This document shows positions 1 through 9,757 of a DNA stretch of 64,000 nucleotides, piece by piece. Positions within the stretch are counted from its first letter, which is position 1; each line of letters opens with the position of its first letter. The notes beneath the pieces were generated by a model. It had not been told where the DNA came from. It was given only the letters and a program-made list of their open reading frames with translations, and ran no database searches. The stretch covers positions 56,667 to 120,666 of the forward strand of contig CAMBKF010000002.1 in assembly GCA_945868085.1 (NCBI GenBank). The letters run 5' to 3'. The stretch comes from an uncultured Oscillibacter sp. (GTDB taxonomy: Bacteria; Bacillota; Clostridia; Oscillospirales; Oscillospiraceae). The position numbers and the translations under genes were made by a program.

Positions 1-5
1 ATGGT

Positions 6-2093
6 TTACAGCAGGGAATAGTTCACGATCAGGCCGGCGAACACGATGGAAACCATGCTCAGCAGCTTGATGAGGATGTTGATGGCCGGGCCGGCGGTAT
101 CCTTGAAGGGATCGCCTACGGTGTCGCCCACCACGCCGGCTTTATGGCTGTCGCTGCCCTTGCCGCCGTAGTTGCCGGCCTCGATATACTTCTTGGCATT
201 GTCCCACGCGCCGCCGGCGTTGGCCATGTAGATGGCCATGAGGAAGCCCGTGACGGTGGCGCCGGCCAGCAGGCCCACAACGCCCTTGAAGCCCAGGATC
301 ATACCCACCACGATGGGGGTGACCACGGCGATGACCGTGGGCAGGACCATTTCCTTCAGGCTGGCGCGGGTACACAGATCCACGCACTTGGCGTACTCGG
401 GATCCGCCTTGCCCTCCATGAGGCCGGCGATCTCCCGGAACTGGCGGCGGACTTCCAGCACCACGCTCTGGGCCGCGCAGCCCACGGAGTTCATGGTCAG
501 CGCTGCGAAGATGAAGGGCAGGCATGCGCCGATGAACAGGCCCACCAGCACCACGGGGTTCATGAGAGAGAAATCCTCAAAGGTGACGGCAACGCCCACT
601 TCCTTGACCTTTTCAATATAGGAGGCCATGAGAGCCAGGGCGGTGAGGGCGGCGGAGCCGATGGCGAAGCCCTTGCCGGTGGCGGCGGTGGTGTTGCCCA
701 GGGAGTCCAGGGCGTCGGTGCGGGTGCGCACCTCCGGCTCCAGACCGGCCATTTCGGCGATGCCGCCGGCGTTATCGGCCACGGGGCCATAGGCGTCGGT
801 GGCCAGGGTGATGCCCAGGGTGGAGAGCATGCCCACGGCTGCCAGGGCGATGCCGTACAGGCCCATGCCTGTGCTGGCAGCGCCGCCGGACAGGAAGAAG
901 GCCAGCAGGATGCAAACGGCCACGATGACGATGGGGATGGCCGTGGACAGCATGCCCAGGCCCAGACCGCCGATGATGATGGTGGCGGAGCCGGTCTGGC
1001 TCTTGCTGCTCAGCTCCTGGGTGGGTTTATAGGTGTCGGAGGTGTAGTATTCGGTGGCTTTACCGATGAGCACGCCGGCCACCAGACCGGAGAGAATGGC
1101 GACATACAGGCCCCAATGCTCGATGCCCAGCAGCGCCCAGACCAGGAAGAAGGAGATAATGGCAATGAGAATGGCGGCCAGGTTGGTGCCCCGGGACAGG
1201 GCCTTGAGCAGGGTGCGCTGGTCGGCGTTTTCATCGGTCCTGACAAAGAAGGAGCCGATGATGGAGCAGAGAATGCCCACGGCCGCCATGACCATGGGGA
1301 TGGCCATGGCCTTGAAGGCCTGGTCGGAGAAGGCGGCCACGCCCAGGGCGGAAGCGGAGATGATGGAGCCCACATAGGACTCATACAGGTCCGCGCCCAT
1401 GCCGGCCACGTCGCCCACGTTGTCGCCCACGTTATCGGCGATGACGGCGGGGTTGCGGGGGTCATCCTCGGGGATGCCCGCTTCCACCTTGCCCACCAGG
1501 TCCGCGCCCACGTCGGCGGCCTTGGTGAAGATGCCGCCGCCTACACGGGCGAACAGGGCCATGGAGCTGGCGCCCATACCGAAGGTCAGCATGGCGCTGG
1601 TGATGTCCGCCGCCTCCAGCTTGAACACAAAGCGCAGCAGCAGGAACCACACGGAGATATCCAGCAGGCCCAGGCCCACCACAGTGAAGCCCATGACGCT
1701 GCCGGCGGAGAACGCCACCCGCAGGCCCTTATTCAGGCCGTCACGGCAGGCGTTGGCGGTGCGGCAGTTGGCCTTGGTGGCAATGCGCATGCCCACAAAG
1801 CCGCTGAGACCGGAGAAAAAGCCGCCGGTCAGGAATGCGAAGGGGACGAACCAGGTCAGCAGCTTGCAAGCCGCCATGACGCACAGCACCACGACCATGC
1901 AGGCAAAGAAGATACCCACCACGGTGTACTGCCGGCGCAGATAGGCGTTGGCGCCCTCGCGGATGGAGCGGGAGATCTTGCTCATCAGAGGGGTGCCCTC
2001 GTCGTAGCTCAGAACCCGCTTGCCGGTGATGAGCGCAAACAGCAGCGCAAGGATGGAACCGACAAAGGTCGATAATACAAGATATTTTTCCAT
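6..2093 (-). CDS. hppA: Membrane-bound ion-pumping pyrophosphatase, K+-dependent type
   Basis: Complete 695-residue integral membrane pyrophosphatase. It hydrolyses cytoplasmic PPi and pumps Na+ and/or H+ outward. The diagnostic substrate-site motifs are present: [11 protein letters not shown] (about residues 192-202), DNVGDNVGD (about 215-223) and the C-terminal [14 protein letters not shown]. The segment [10 protein letters not shown] near residue 467 has Ala where K+-independent enzymes carry Lys, so the enzyme should need K+. The Glu in DLYESYVGS sits where Na+-pumping and dual Na+/H+ enzymes have it, but the ion cannot be settled by eye. The ATG follows an AGAGGAAG ribosome site. Its promoter is annotated separately. 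Family call very secure, ion specificity open. Confidence 0.97.
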   Translation of the reverse strand: MEKYLVLSTFVGSILALLFALITGKRVLSYDEGTPLMSKISRSIREGANAYLRRQYTVVGIFFACMVVVLCVMAACKLLTWFVPFAFLTGGFFSGLSGFVGMRIATKANCRTANACRDGLNKGLRVAFSAGSVMGFTVVGLGLLDISVWFLLLRFVFKLEAADITSAMLTFGMGASSMALFARVGGGIFTKAADVGADLVGKVEAGIPEDDPRNPAVIADNVGDNVGDVAGMGADLYESYVGSIISASALGVAAFSDQAFKAMAIPMVMAAVGILCSIIGSFFVRTDENADQRTLLKALSRGTNLAAILIAIISFFLVWALLGIEHWGLYVAILSGLVAGVLIGKATEYYTSDTYKPTQELSSKSQTGSATIIIGGLGLGMLSTAIPIVIVAVCILLAFFLSGGAASTGMGLYGIALAAVGMLSTLGITLATDAYGPVADNAGGIAEMAGLEPEVRTRTDALDSLGNTTAATGKGFAIGSAALTALALMASYIEKVKEVGVAVTFEDFSLMNPVVLVGLFIGACLPFIFAALTMNSVGCAAQSVVLEVRRQFREIAGLMEGKADPEYAKCVDLCTRASLKEMVLPTVIAVVTPIVVGMILGFKGVVGLLAGATVTGFLMAIYMANAGGAWDNAKKYIEAGNYGGKGSDSHKAGVVGDTVGDPFKDTAGPAINILIKLLSMVSIVFAGLIVNYSLL

Positions 2094-2152
2094 TCAGTCT
2101 TCCTCTCTTCATCTCGGCACTTGCCGAATTTTCTCGCCTTGCGAGACAATTC

Positions 2153-2182
2153 ATTATAGGAAAGATTTGCGGAGGTCGTCAA
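2153..2182 (-). promoter_or_regulatory. hppA promoter
   Basis: On the minus strand TTGACG (2177-2182) and TATAAT (2153-2158) are separated by 18 nt, about 60 nt upstream of the hppA start. A small perfect hairpin (TCTCGC, CTT, GCGAGA; 2132-2146) lies in the leader. Confidence 0.75.
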
Positions 2183-2540
2183 ATTTTCTGTATTTTTTTG
2201 GGAGAGACTGAAAAAATGTGGATATTGTACCGTCGTTTTGACCATAACTTTTTTAGCTGAAAAGTTATATTTTTTCCGGATAATTTTTTGGGTTTTTACC
2301 CGGACAATGAAATGTACCATATGTGTGGTACATATTTTATGAGTGAGAATTATTATAACATCAGTAGAAAAAATTTTTTTACAGAACTTTTTAGGACGGA
2401 AACAAAAATATTTTCCATAAAAGTAACGGAATATTCCTGATACAACTTTTTGTTCGTGCATCTGTTTTTTTAACGGCGTTGTTTTGGATATAAATGGCAT
2501 TTTGCACAATAATATTTTGCGGGACGGGAGATGCCTGCAC
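2183..2540. other. AT-rich gene-free stretch upstream of hppA
   Basis: About 360 bp of AT-rich DNA between the hppA promoter and the terminator of the neighbouring operon. I see no convincing gene. It holds two perfect inverted repeats: ATAACTTTT with 7-nt spacer (2244-2268) and ATGTACCA with 6-nt spacer (2312-2333). The second looks like a dimeric-repressor operator. Confidence 0.5.
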
Positions 2541-2609
2541 CGGCGTAAAAAAGGACCGCTTTCGGCCTTGCCCGTTGGAATCGGGCGGGGGTCAAAAACG
2601 GTCCTTTTT
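2541..2609 (-). terminator. Terminator of the sugar/polyol operon
   Basis: Outer stem AAAAAGGACCG (2548-2558) pairs with CGGTCCTTTTT (2599-2609) and encloses a second small hairpin (GCCCG/CGGGC, 2570-2586). On the minus strand it follows the kinase stop codon by a few bases and ends in a T-run. Confidence 0.85.
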
Positions 2610-2615
2610 ATGGTG

Positions 2616-4226
2616 TTAGTCTTTGGCGGTCAGCAGGGCATCCACAGCGGCATGCTCCGCGGCCAGGCCGCGATGATGCTGCTCCAGATAGCGGCGATAG
2701 GCCGCGCACTCGTCGGCCGTGGGGACATAAACGCTGCTGTCCTCCGTCCGGAAAACGTCCTTCTGGAGGAAGTCCTCCAGAGTTTTGCCGGAGGCGTGTA
2801 CCGTGAGGTACTGGGCCAGCAGGGCCATGCCGTAGGGGCCGCCCTCGCCGGCTTCGGCCATCACCGACACGGGCGCACCCATTGCCGCAGCCAGGTAGCG
2901 CTGGGCTACGCCGGGAGTTTTGAATATACCGCCGTGACCGGTGAGACGGTCGATCCTGACCTGCTCATCGGCCAGGATACGCATGCCCACTGCCAGGGCC
3001 GCCATGACGGCACAGAGCTGAGAGCGCATGAAGTTGGCCAGGGTGAATGCGCTTTCCGGCTTGCGCAGCAGCATGGGCAGACCCTCGGTCAGGCCCACCA
3101 CCGGCTCACCGGCCATGTAGTTATAATACACGACGCCGTCACAGTCGTCGTCGCCCTGCAGGCTCTCCTCAAAGAGCAGACGGTAGACGGCCGCGTCGTC
3201 GGCCTGGGCGCCCAGCAGCTGGGCAAAGCGCTTGAACAGCTTGCACCAGGCGTCGATCTCCGTGGTGCCGTTATTGCAGTGGACCATGGCCACGGAGTGG
3301 CCGGAGGGAGTGGAGACAATATCGATGTCCCGATACAGCTTGCGCAGGGGGCGCTCCAGCACCACCATGGAGAAAATGGATGTGCCGGCGGACACGTTGC
3401 CGGTGCGGACGGCCACGGAGTTGGTGGCCGCCATGCCGGTGCCGGCATCCCCCTCCGGGGGTGCCAGGGGAACGCCCGGATGCAGCCGGCCGCTGGGATC
3501 CAGCAGCTGCGCGCCCGCTTCGGTCAGCGTGCCGGCGCAGGTACCTGCCGTCAGTACCTGGGGCAGGATCTGGCGGATGCGCCACGGGAATCCGTAGGGC
3601 GCCACCAGGGCATCAAACTGATCCAGCATGCCGGCGTCGAAGTCATGGGTGGCCGGGTCGATGGGGAACATGCCGGAGGCATCTCCCACGCCCATGGCAA
3701 AGCGACCGGTGAGGCGGTAGTGGATATAGCCGGCCAGGGTGGTGATATGGGCCACATGGGGAACATGGGGCTGCTTTTGCAGCACGGCCTGATAGAGCTG
3801 GGCAATGGACCAGCGCAGGGGAATATTGAACCGGAACAGCTGCGTCAGCTCCTCCGCCGCAGCCACGGTGTTGGTGTTGCGCCAGGTCAGAAACGGGGCC
3901 AGCTGGTTTCCGGCCTCGTCCAGGGCCAGGTAGCCGTGCATCATGCCGGATATGCCGATGGCGCCGATGGACTCCAGGTGTATGCCATAGGTGCGCGCCA
4001 CGGACTCGTCCAGGTCCCGGAAGCTGGCCTGCACACCGGATACGGCATCCTCCAGCTTATAGGTCCACAGGCCGTGGTTCAGGGTGTTCTCCCACTGGAA
4101 GGCTCCGCTGGCCAGCACCGTGTGATCCGGCCCGATGAGCACGGATTTTATCCGGGTAGAGCCCAACTCAATGCCCAAAGCCGTCTCGCCGGATCGGATA
4201 CAGCTTACCTTTTCTTCAAAACGCAT
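2616..4226 (-). CDS. FGGY-family carbohydrate kinase
   Basis: A 536-residue sugar kinase of the FGGY (xylulokinase/ribulokinase/glycerol kinase) superfamily. The N-terminal phosphate-binding segment GIELGSTRIKSVLIG (about residues 19-33) and the second ATPase-domain region (GHGGIFKTPGVAQRYLAAAM, near residue 420) are visible, and length fits the family. The sugar is not identifiable from sequence. It is the last gene of a six-gene operon after ABC uptake genes, an esterase and a zinc dehydrogenase, so it probably phosphorylates the keto-sugar formed by the dehydrogenase. The ATG is set by GGAGGT, which lies at the end of the preceding gene. Confidence 0.85.
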   Translation of the reverse strand: MRFEEKVSCIRSGETALGIELGSTRIKSVLIGPDHTVLASGAFQWENTLNHGLWTYKLEDAVSGVQASFRDLDESVARTYGIHLESIGAIGISGMMHGYLALDEAGNQLAPFLTWRNTNTVAAAEELTQLFRFNIPLRWSIAQLYQAVLQKQPHVPHVAHITTLAGYIHYRLTGRFAMGVGDASGMFPIDPATHDFDAGMLDQFDALVAPYGFPWRIRQILPQVLTAGTCAGTLTEAGAQLLDPSGRLHPGVPLAPPEGDAGTGMAATNSVAVRTGNVSAGTSIFSMVVLERPLRKLYRDIDIVSTPSGHSVAMVHCNNGTTEIDAWCKLFKRFAQLLGAQADDAAVYRLLFEESLQGDDDCDGVVYYNYMAGEPVVGLTEGLPMLLRKPESAFTLANFMRSQLCAVMAALAVGMRILADEQVRIDRLTGHGGIFKTPGVAQRYLAAAMGAPVSVMAEAGEGGPYGMALLAQYLTVHASGKTLEDFLQKDVFRTEDSSVYVPTADECAAYRRYLEQHHRGLAAEHAAVDALLTAKD

Positions 4227-4239
4227 GGGCTACCTCCGC

Positions 4240-5310
4240 TCAAAATACAAAGGCGATCTTAAAGTGTCCGTATTTACCGGTGGCGTAGTCAAAGGCCTTC
4301 TCCCAATCCTCCAGCTGGAAGGTCTGGGTGATCATGCCATCGGTCTTCAGGGTGCCGTCATGGATATGCTCGATGACAAAGGGGAAGCAGTAGGGGGACA
4401 GGTGGGAGCCCAGGACATCCAGCTCCTTGCCGTCGCCGATGACGGACCAATCCAGCGTGGTGGGGGCACCGAACACGGAAAACTCCACAAAGCGGCCCAG
4501 CTTGCGGATCATATTCATGCCCTGGGTGACGGAGGAGGGATGGCCGGTGGCCTCGATATAAATATCGCAGCCGTAGCCGTCCGTCAGCTTCATGATCTCG
4601 GCCACCACATCCACCTTGGAGGGGTTCCAGACCAGGTCGGCGCCGAACTCCTTGGCCTTCTCCAGGCGGGCGTCCATCATATCCAGCACGATGAGCTTGG
4701 CGGGATTCTTCATGCGGGCATAGGTGACCATGCCCAGGCCCAGGGTACCGGCACCGGAAATGACCACCACGTCTTCGTTGGTGATCTGTGCGCGGTCCAC
4801 GCAGTGCTTGGAGCAGGCGTAGGGCTCCACCAGCAGGGCCTTCTCCAGGGGCATATCCTCCGGCACACGGTGCAGCACCGCCGTCTTGGGATAGCGGACA
4901 TACTCTGCCATGCCGCCGTTATTGGTGGACTGGAAGCCGAAGGTGGCGTGGGGCTGGCACATCCAATAGCGGCCGCTCTTACAGAAACGGCACTCGCCGC
5001 AGGGGACGATCTGGTCAGCAGTGATGCGCTCACCCAGCTTATACTCCTTCACATTCTCGCCCACGGCTACGATACGGCCCAGGAACTCATGGCCGGGAAT
5101 AAAGGGGGGCTTGACCCAGGAGGGATCCGTCTCATTGCCCCAGAAACGCTCCGCGCCGTGCATGCATTTCAGGTCACCGGCGCAGATGCCGCAGCCCTCG
5201 GTCTTGATAAGGATATCATCGGGCCCGCACTCGGGGACGGGATAGTTGGTTTCCAGCTTATAATCATGCTTGCCGTAGGCAACCAGTGCCTTCATCGTCT
5301 TGGGAATCAT
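4240..5310 (-). CDS. Zinc-dependent medium-chain dehydrogenase, possibly polyol (erythritol/threitol-like)
   Basis: A 356-residue medium-chain alcohol dehydrogenase. The catalytic zinc region GCGICAGDLKCMHG and GHEF, the structural zinc loop PCGECRFCKSGRYWMC and the Rossmann motif GAGTLGLGMV are all present. The CGICAGDxK variant resembles, from memory, proteins labelled erythritol/L-threitol dehydrogenase, so polyol oxidation to a keto-sugar is the working guess. An in-frame TTG at 5331 is rejected as the start because the ribosome site AAAGGAG falls inside that extension, immediately before the ATG at 5310. The gene lies 13 bp after the esterase and 13 bp before the kinase, in one transcript. 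Confidence 0.85.
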   Translation of the reverse strand: MIPKTMKALVAYGKHDYKLETNYPVPECGPDDILIKTEGCGICAGDLKCMHGAERFWGNETDPSWVKPPFIPGHEFLGRIVAVGENVKEYKLGERITADQIVPCGECRFCKSGRYWMCQPHATFGFQSTNNGGMAEYVRYPKTAVLHRVPEDMPLEKALLVEPYACSKHCVDRAQITNEDVVVISGAGTLGLGMVTYARMKNPAKLIVLDMMDARLEKAKEFGADLVWNPSKVDVVAEIMKLTDGYGCDIYIEATGHPSSVTQGMNMIRKLGRFVEFSVFGAPTTLDWSVIGDGKELDVLGSHLSPYCFPFVIEHIHDGTLKTDGMITQTFQLEDWEKAFDYATGKYGHFKIAFVF

Positions 5311-5323
5311 ATTTTTTCTCCTT

Positions 5324-6130
5324 TCAGCCAATCAGAAAATATTCCAGCATCTTCTGGATCGAAACATCCCAGAAGCCCCACTCATGCTCGCCGGGCCACT
5401 CCTCATAGCGGAAATTCAGGCCCTTGGACTGCATGTAGTTCTTCAGCGCCACATTATCCTCGTGCATAAAGTCCTCCGTGCCGCAGGTCATGTAGAGCTT
5501 GGGCAGCTTATCCCGCAGGGCCGCCTCATCCACCAGGTGGTAGGGGTCCATGGCTTCGGGATAGGAGAGATCCTCACCGTAAATACCGGTGCGGTCCTTC
5601 AGCCAGCCGCGCAGCTCCTTGCGGCCGGCATAGTCGTCATCCAGCACGAACTTGCGCAGATCTGCCACGCTGGAAAACGCGCCGATGCCCATAAAGCGGT
5701 CCGGATTGCTCAGGCCGCAGGCCAGGGCACCGTAGCCGCCCATGGACAGGCCCGCGATCATCAGATCCTCCGGCGCGACGGAGATGTTGAACTGCCTGGC
5801 GGCCAGCTCCGGCAGCTCCTGGGTGATATAGGTATAATAGGCGGGGCCATTTTTCATGTCCATATAGAAGCTGCGCTGCACCTCCGGGGCCAGCACGGCA
5901 ATGTCGAAAAGCTCCGCGTAGCGCAGGATGGATGTGCGGTGCATCCAGGCGGCCCAGTTATCGGACAGGCCGTGCAGCAGGATCAGCGTCCGGGGTTTAT
6001 CGGAGGGGGTAATGCCGGCGTGGAGGGGCTCCACACCCAGATGCTTTCTGCTGTCATGGGGCAGAATGATACCGATGCTGGTATCCATGTTCATGGATCT
6101 GGAATAAAAAGAACCGTTATAAACGCCCAT
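5324..6130 (-). CDS. Alpha/beta-hydrolase esterase (esterase D / tributyrin esterase-like)
   Basis: A 268-residue serine esterase. The nucleophile elbow GLSMGGYGA lies near residue 145. A late acid in GTEDFMHEDN and a histidine in WPGEHEWGFWD complete a plausible triad. No signal peptide is seen, so it acts in the cytoplasm. Such esterases often deacylate imported sugars or oligosaccharides. Sitting between the permease and the dehydrogenase of a sugar operon, it may remove acyl groups from the imported compound; that role is inference. Start ATG follows AGGAGGAG. Confidence 0.85.
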   Translation of the reverse strand: MGVYNGSFYSRSMNMDTSIGIILPHDSRKHLGVEPLHAGITPSDKPRTLILLHGLSDNWAAWMHRTSILRYAELFDIAVLAPEVQRSFYMDMKNGPAYYTYITQELPELAARQFNISVAPEDLMIAGLSMGGYGALACGLSNPDRFMGIGAFSSVADLRKFVLDDDYAGRKELRGWLKDRTGIYGEDLSYPEAMDPYHLVDEAALRDKLPKLYMTCGTEDFMHEDNVALKNYMQSKGLNFRYEEWPGEHEWGFWDVSIQKMLEYFLIG

Positions 6131-6141
6131 TTTTCTCCTCC

Positions 6142-7104
6142 TTACTTCTTCAAAAGGGACTTCAGAGACTGGTGGCGGCTGACGCAGTCGATGGCCACCA
6201 CGGCCACCAGAACGGCGCCCTTGACCAGCATCTGCAGGTATTCGCTCATGCCGGCCACGGCCATGCCGTTGGCCAGGATACCCATGACCAGCATACCACC
6301 GATCATGCCGGTAGCCTTGCCCTCGCCGCCGGTGACGCTGACGCCGCCCACCACGCAGGCGATCAGGGCATCCATCTCCATGCCGTTGCCGTTCATGGGC
6401 TGGCCGGAGTTCACACGGGACATAAGCACAATGCCGGACAGCGCCGCCAGGAAGCCCGCGATGACATAGCCCAGCACACGCACCCGCTGCACACGCAGAC
6501 CGGACAGACGTGCGGCCTCCTCATTGCTGCCCACGGCATAGAACTGACGGCCTATATAGGTCTTATTCATGATAAACGCGCCCAGGGCGATGACGATGAC
6601 CATGACCAGCACACACACCGGGACCACGGCGAACAGGTAGCCCTGGCCCAGCCACTTCATGCTCTCGGGCAGACCGTAGACGGGATAGCCGCCGGTGATG
6701 ATATAGGCCAGGCCTCTGGCGGCGTAGCTCATGCCGAGGGTCATGATCAGGGGGGGCATCTGGGTATAGGTAATGAGCAGGCCGTTGATAAGGCCGATGA
6801 TCACGCCCACCACCAGGCCCACCAGACAGGCCAGAATGGGGGACATACCGAACTGCACCATCAGCATAGCGGAAATAACACCCACCAGGCCCATCTGGTT
6901 ACCGATGGACAGGTCGATACCGCCGGAGATAAGCACAAAGGTCATGCCTACGGACAGGATGCCGATATTGGCGACCTGGCGCAGAATGGTGACCATATTG
7001 CCGGTGGTGGCAAAATTGGGCACCGCCAGGGAGAACACCGCAATAAGGACCACCAGCATGATCCACACGGCGTATTCTTTCAGGTTCAGCTTCTTTTTTT
7101 GCAT
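6142..7104 (-). CDS. Sugar ABC transporter permease (RbsC family)
   Basis: A 320-residue polytopic membrane protein of the ribose/xylose/galactose type permease family (BPD_transp_2). Repeated hydrophobic segments run through its length, with the family stretch GGIDLSIGNQMGL early and a cytoplasmic coupling-loop-like region with GSNEEAARLSG in the middle. It should form a homodimer with the double ATPase encoded upstream. I place the start at ATG 7104, eight bases after GAGG, and not at GTG 7113. Confidence 0.93.
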   Translation of the reverse strand: MQKKKLNLKEYAVWIMLVVLIAVFSLAVPNFATTGNMVTILRQVANIGILSVGMTFVLISGGIDLSIGNQMGLVGVISAMLMVQFGMSPILACLVGLVVGVIIGLINGLLITYTQMPPLIMTLGMSYAARGLAYIITGGYPVYGLPESMKWLGQGYLFAVVPVCVLVMVIVIALGAFIMNKTYIGRQFYAVGSNEEAARLSGLRVQRVRVLGYVIAGFLAALSGIVLMSRVNSGQPMNGNGMEMDALIACVVGGVSVTGGEGKATGMIGGMLVMGILANGMAVAGMSEYLQMLVKGAVLVAVVAIDCVSRHQSLKSLLKK

Positions 7105-7131
7105 AGCAAGCACCTCACACTTTCCAGAAAA

Positions 7132-8616
7132 TCATTGGCCGGATGCCAGGGAAAGAATGGTCTCCTGAGAGAATTCCTCCCGCTCCAGGATCCCCGCCTG
7201 CCGGCCCTCACACAGCACCAGGATCCGATCGGACATGCCCAGGATCTCCTCCATATCCGAGGAGATCATCACGATGGCGATCCCCTGGCGGCACAGCTCG
7301 TTCATCAGCTTATAGATCTCGTGCCGCGCGCCCACGTCGATACCGCGGGTGGGCTCATCGAAGATCAGCACCTTGCAGTTGGCGGCCAGCCACTTGGCCA
7401 GGACCACCTTCTGCTGATTGCCGCCGGACAGGTTGCGCACCAGCTGCGCAATGGAGGGGGTCTTCACCGTTACGGTGTCCACCAGGTGGTTGACCTTCTC
7501 CTTTTCCTTGCGGCTGTTGAGCACCGTGAAATGGGAGATGTCACCCATGGTGGCCATGCTGATATTGGTGAAGATGGGCAGATTCAGCAGCAGGCCCTGC
7601 TGCTTTCGATCCTCCGGGATCAGGCCGATCCCCAGCTTTACCGCGTCGGACGGATGGGTGGGGTGGATGGACTGACCGTTCAGGAGAATGATTCCGCTGT
7701 CCATGGGGTCCGCACCGAAGACCATGCGCATGGTCTCTGTGCGCCCGGCGCCCACAAGACCCGACAGACCCAGTATCTCACCGCTGCGGACGGCGAAAGA
7801 AATGTGCTCCACGCCGTTGCCGCTGACGTCCTGCAGCTCCAGCACCACGTCCCCGGGCGTGAAGTCCCGCTTGGGATATGTGTCGCTGACCTCGCGGCCG
7901 ACCATCAGGCGGATCAGCTCATCCCGGTCCACCTGGGAGGTGGGCACCGTTTTGATAAACTTACCGTCCCGCAGCACCGATACACGGTCGGAGATCTGGA
8001 AGACCTCCGCGATGCGGTGGGAAATATATATAATGGTCACGCCCTTCTTTTTCAGCATGTCCACGATCTCAAACAGCGTCTCTACCTCGGCGTCCGTCAG
8101 GGGAGCGGTGGGCTCGTCCATGACCAGGACCTTTACGTCCCGGGTCAGGGCCTTTGCGATCTCCACCAACTGCATGTTGGCCACCGACAGGTTCTTGACC
8201 GTTTCCTTTGCATTGATCTTGGCGTGCATGCTGTCCAGAATCTTCTGGGCGCGTTCTTCCGTGATTGCCTTGTTAAACAGTTTGCCGCTGCCGATGCGCT
8301 GGCCCATGAAAATGTTCTCGGCCACGCTCAGCTCGGGCATCATATTGAATTCCTGGTAGATCACATGAATGCCCAGCTCCATGGACTGGTGGGGATCCAT
8401 GTGGGCATGGGATACTCCCTCAAAGACGATCTCGCCTTCATCCGGCCGGATGGCGCCGGAAAGGGTCTTGATAAGAGTGGACTTTCCCGCACCGTTCTCG
8501 CCCATCAAGGCGTGTACTTCTCCGCGGCGGAAGCTGATGGAAACATCATCCAAAGCCTTCACGCCGGTATATTGCTTGCTGATATGCTTGAGCTCCAGAA
8601 TGTTCTGTTCTTCCAT
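7132..8616 (-). CDS. Sugar ABC transporter ATP-binding protein (RbsA/MglA type)
   Basis: A 494-residue protein with two tandem ABC ATPase domains, as in RbsA, MglA and XylG. The first has Walker A GENGAGKST and Walker B VLVMDEPTAPL. In the second the P-loop position reads GLVGAGRTE, degenerate as usual for this family, followed by signature LSGGNQQK and Walker B LIFDEPTRGID. It drives uptake through the RbsC-like permease encoded 27 bp downstream. Confidence 0.95.
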   Translation of the reverse strand: MEEQNILELKHISKQYTGVKALDDVSISFRRGEVHALMGENGAGKSTLIKTLSGAIRPDEGEIVFEGVSHAHMDPHQSMELGIHVIYQEFNMMPELSVAENIFMGQRIGSGKLFNKAITEERAQKILDSMHAKINAKETVKNLSVANMQLVEIAKALTRDVKVLVMDEPTAPLTDAEVETLFEIVDMLKKKGVTIIYISHRIAEVFQISDRVSVLRDGKFIKTVPTSQVDRDELIRLMVGREVSDTYPKRDFTPGDVVLELQDVSGNGVEHISFAVRSGEILGLSGLVGAGRTETMRMVFGADPMDSGIILLNGQSIHPTHPSDAVKLGIGLIPEDRKQQGLLLNLPIFTNISMATMGDISHFTVLNSRKEKEKVNHLVDTVTVKTPSIAQLVRNLSGGNQQKVVLAKWLAANCKVLIFDEPTRGIDVGARHEIYKLMNELCRQGIAIVMISSDMEEILGMSDRILVLCEGRQAGILEREEFSQETILSLASGQ

Positions 8617-8650
8617 TGGCTCTCATCCTTTCTTGTATGGCTTATATGCA

Positions 8651-8684
8651 GTGAGCCGGCAGCGTCAAATCACTGCCGGCTCAC
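8651..8684 (-). other. Intercistronic hairpin between binding protein and ATPase genes
   Basis: A perfect 12-bp inverted repeat (GTGAGCCGGCAG with a 10-nt loop) lies in the 113-bp gap between the binding-protein stop and the ATPase start. No T-run follows on the minus strand. It is probably an mRNA-stabilising or partially terminating hairpin that keeps binding-protein mRNA in excess. Confidence 0.7.
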
Positions 8685-8729
8685 CTCATAGACGTTCTAT
8701 GTCAACAGTCTATTGCAGCAGGCCGATTT

Positions 8730-9683
8730 TTACTGTACGTCAGCCTGGTGCAGGGGATTCACGGGATAGGTCACGCAAGCCATGGACTCGTCGATCTCGC
8801 CGGTCAGAGCAGCCTTCACGCAGCGCTCATACATCTGGCTCACCTGGTTGACCAGGTCCAGGTCGATGGTGCAGTAGAACATGTCGCCTTCCTTCAGGGC
8901 AGCCAGACCGTCAGCGCTGGCGTCGCAGCCAACCAGGGCGATGCCATCCTTGGCAAAGCTCTTGCCGGCAGCCTTGAAGGCCTCATACACGCCCAGCACA
9001 CCGCCGTCGTTGATGCCCATTACACCCTGGATGTCGGGAATGGCCTGCAGGAAGTTCTCGCCGGCGGGCACGCCCTCATTGGCGAAGCCGGCATCCTGTG
9101 CCATGACGATCTCACCGGTGGGGCAGATCTCGGCGAAGCCATCGCGCATACCGCGCTCACGCTCAACCAGGAAGTCCAGTGCGGAGTAGCTGCAGATGGC
9201 AACTTTGCCGCTGCCTTCATGCTCGTTGACGAACTTGCCCATTTCCTGACCGATGACCTTGCCCACCTCATAGTTGGAGCAGATGCAGGAATACTGTGCA
9301 ATGTCGGACTTATAGTCGTAGGAGGCAACGATGATGCCCTTGTCCACGGCCTGCTTCAGCAGGTCTGCGCAGGCCTCCTCGGCGGAGTTCTGCAGGATGA
9401 TGATGTCACAGCCGGCGTTGATGAAGTTCTCCAGAGCAGTGACGATCTTGCTGGCGCCGCCCTCGATGTCAGCGGTGATCAGCTTGTAGCCAGCGTCGTT
9501 GCAGCGCTTCTCGATATCCTTGCGCATATCGATAAACACCGCGTTGCTGTTGATGCCGGTCAGAGCCAGGCCGACCGTCAGTTTCTTCTCGCCGTTATCC
9601 TTATTGGTGTCCTTGCTGCCGCAGCCGGCAAGCAGGCCCAGGACCATAACGACGGACAGGAGCAGCGCAAAAAACTTTTTCAT
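8730..9683 (-). CDS. Sugar-binding lipoprotein (RbsB-like, peripla_BP_4)
   Basis: A 317-residue ABC solute-binding protein with a lipoprotein signal peptide: MKK, a hydrophobic core, then lipobox LLAGC with Cys21 as the lipidated residue and a GSKDTNKDNGEKK linker. The mature part has the ribose-binding type I fold, with segments such as GASKIVTALENFINAGCD and GVMGINDGGVLG. First gene of the six-gene operon, with a strong promoter upstream. Ligand unknown; the linked genes point to a sugar, polyol or acylated sugar. Confidence 0.93.
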   Translation of the reverse strand: MKKFFALLLSVVMVLGLLAGCGSKDTNKDNGEKKLTVGLALTGINSNAVFIDMRKDIEKRCNDAGYKLITADIEGGASKIVTALENFINAGCDIIILQNSAEEACADLLKQAVDKGIIVASYDYKSDIAQYSCICSNYEVGKVIGQEMGKFVNEHEGSGKVAICSYSALDFLVERERGMRDGFAEICPTGEIVMAQDAGFANEGVPAGENFLQAIPDIQGVMGINDGGVLGVYEAFKAAGKSFAKDGIALVGCDASADGLAALKEGDMFYCTIDLDLVNQVSQMYERCVKAALTGEIDESMACVTYPVNPLHQADVQ

Positions 9684-9718
9684 GATTCCAGTCCTTTCTC
9701 TTTTTGATAAGTTAATCC

Positions 9719-9743
9719 GTTTTTGAAAGTTAATTACAAAAAC
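9719..9743. promoter_or_regulatory. Candidate operator, inverted repeat
   Basis: Perfect 7-bp arms GTTTTTG and CAAAAAC separated by 11 bp, just downstream of the operon transcription start. The adjacent divergent gene encodes a ROK-type repressor that could bind here; this is inference from position. Confidence 0.4.
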
Positions 9744-9757
9744 AGCTTATAGTATAT

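Noticed and set aside
144-2075. Long open frame (643 codons) opposite hppA
   Set aside because: High GC leaves the antisense frame stop-free. The His/Gly/Gln-rich composition is that of a mirror frame, while the minus-strand protein has unmistakable family motifs.
5311-5331. TTG start giving the zinc dehydrogenase seven extra residues
   Set aside because: The ribosome site AAAGGAG lies inside this extension, directly before ATG 5310.
6172-8691. 839-codon plus-strand frame across the sugar ABC genes
   Set aside because: It lies opposite two well-defined transporter genes, is His/Asp/Gln-rich, has no ribosome site and no recognisable domain.
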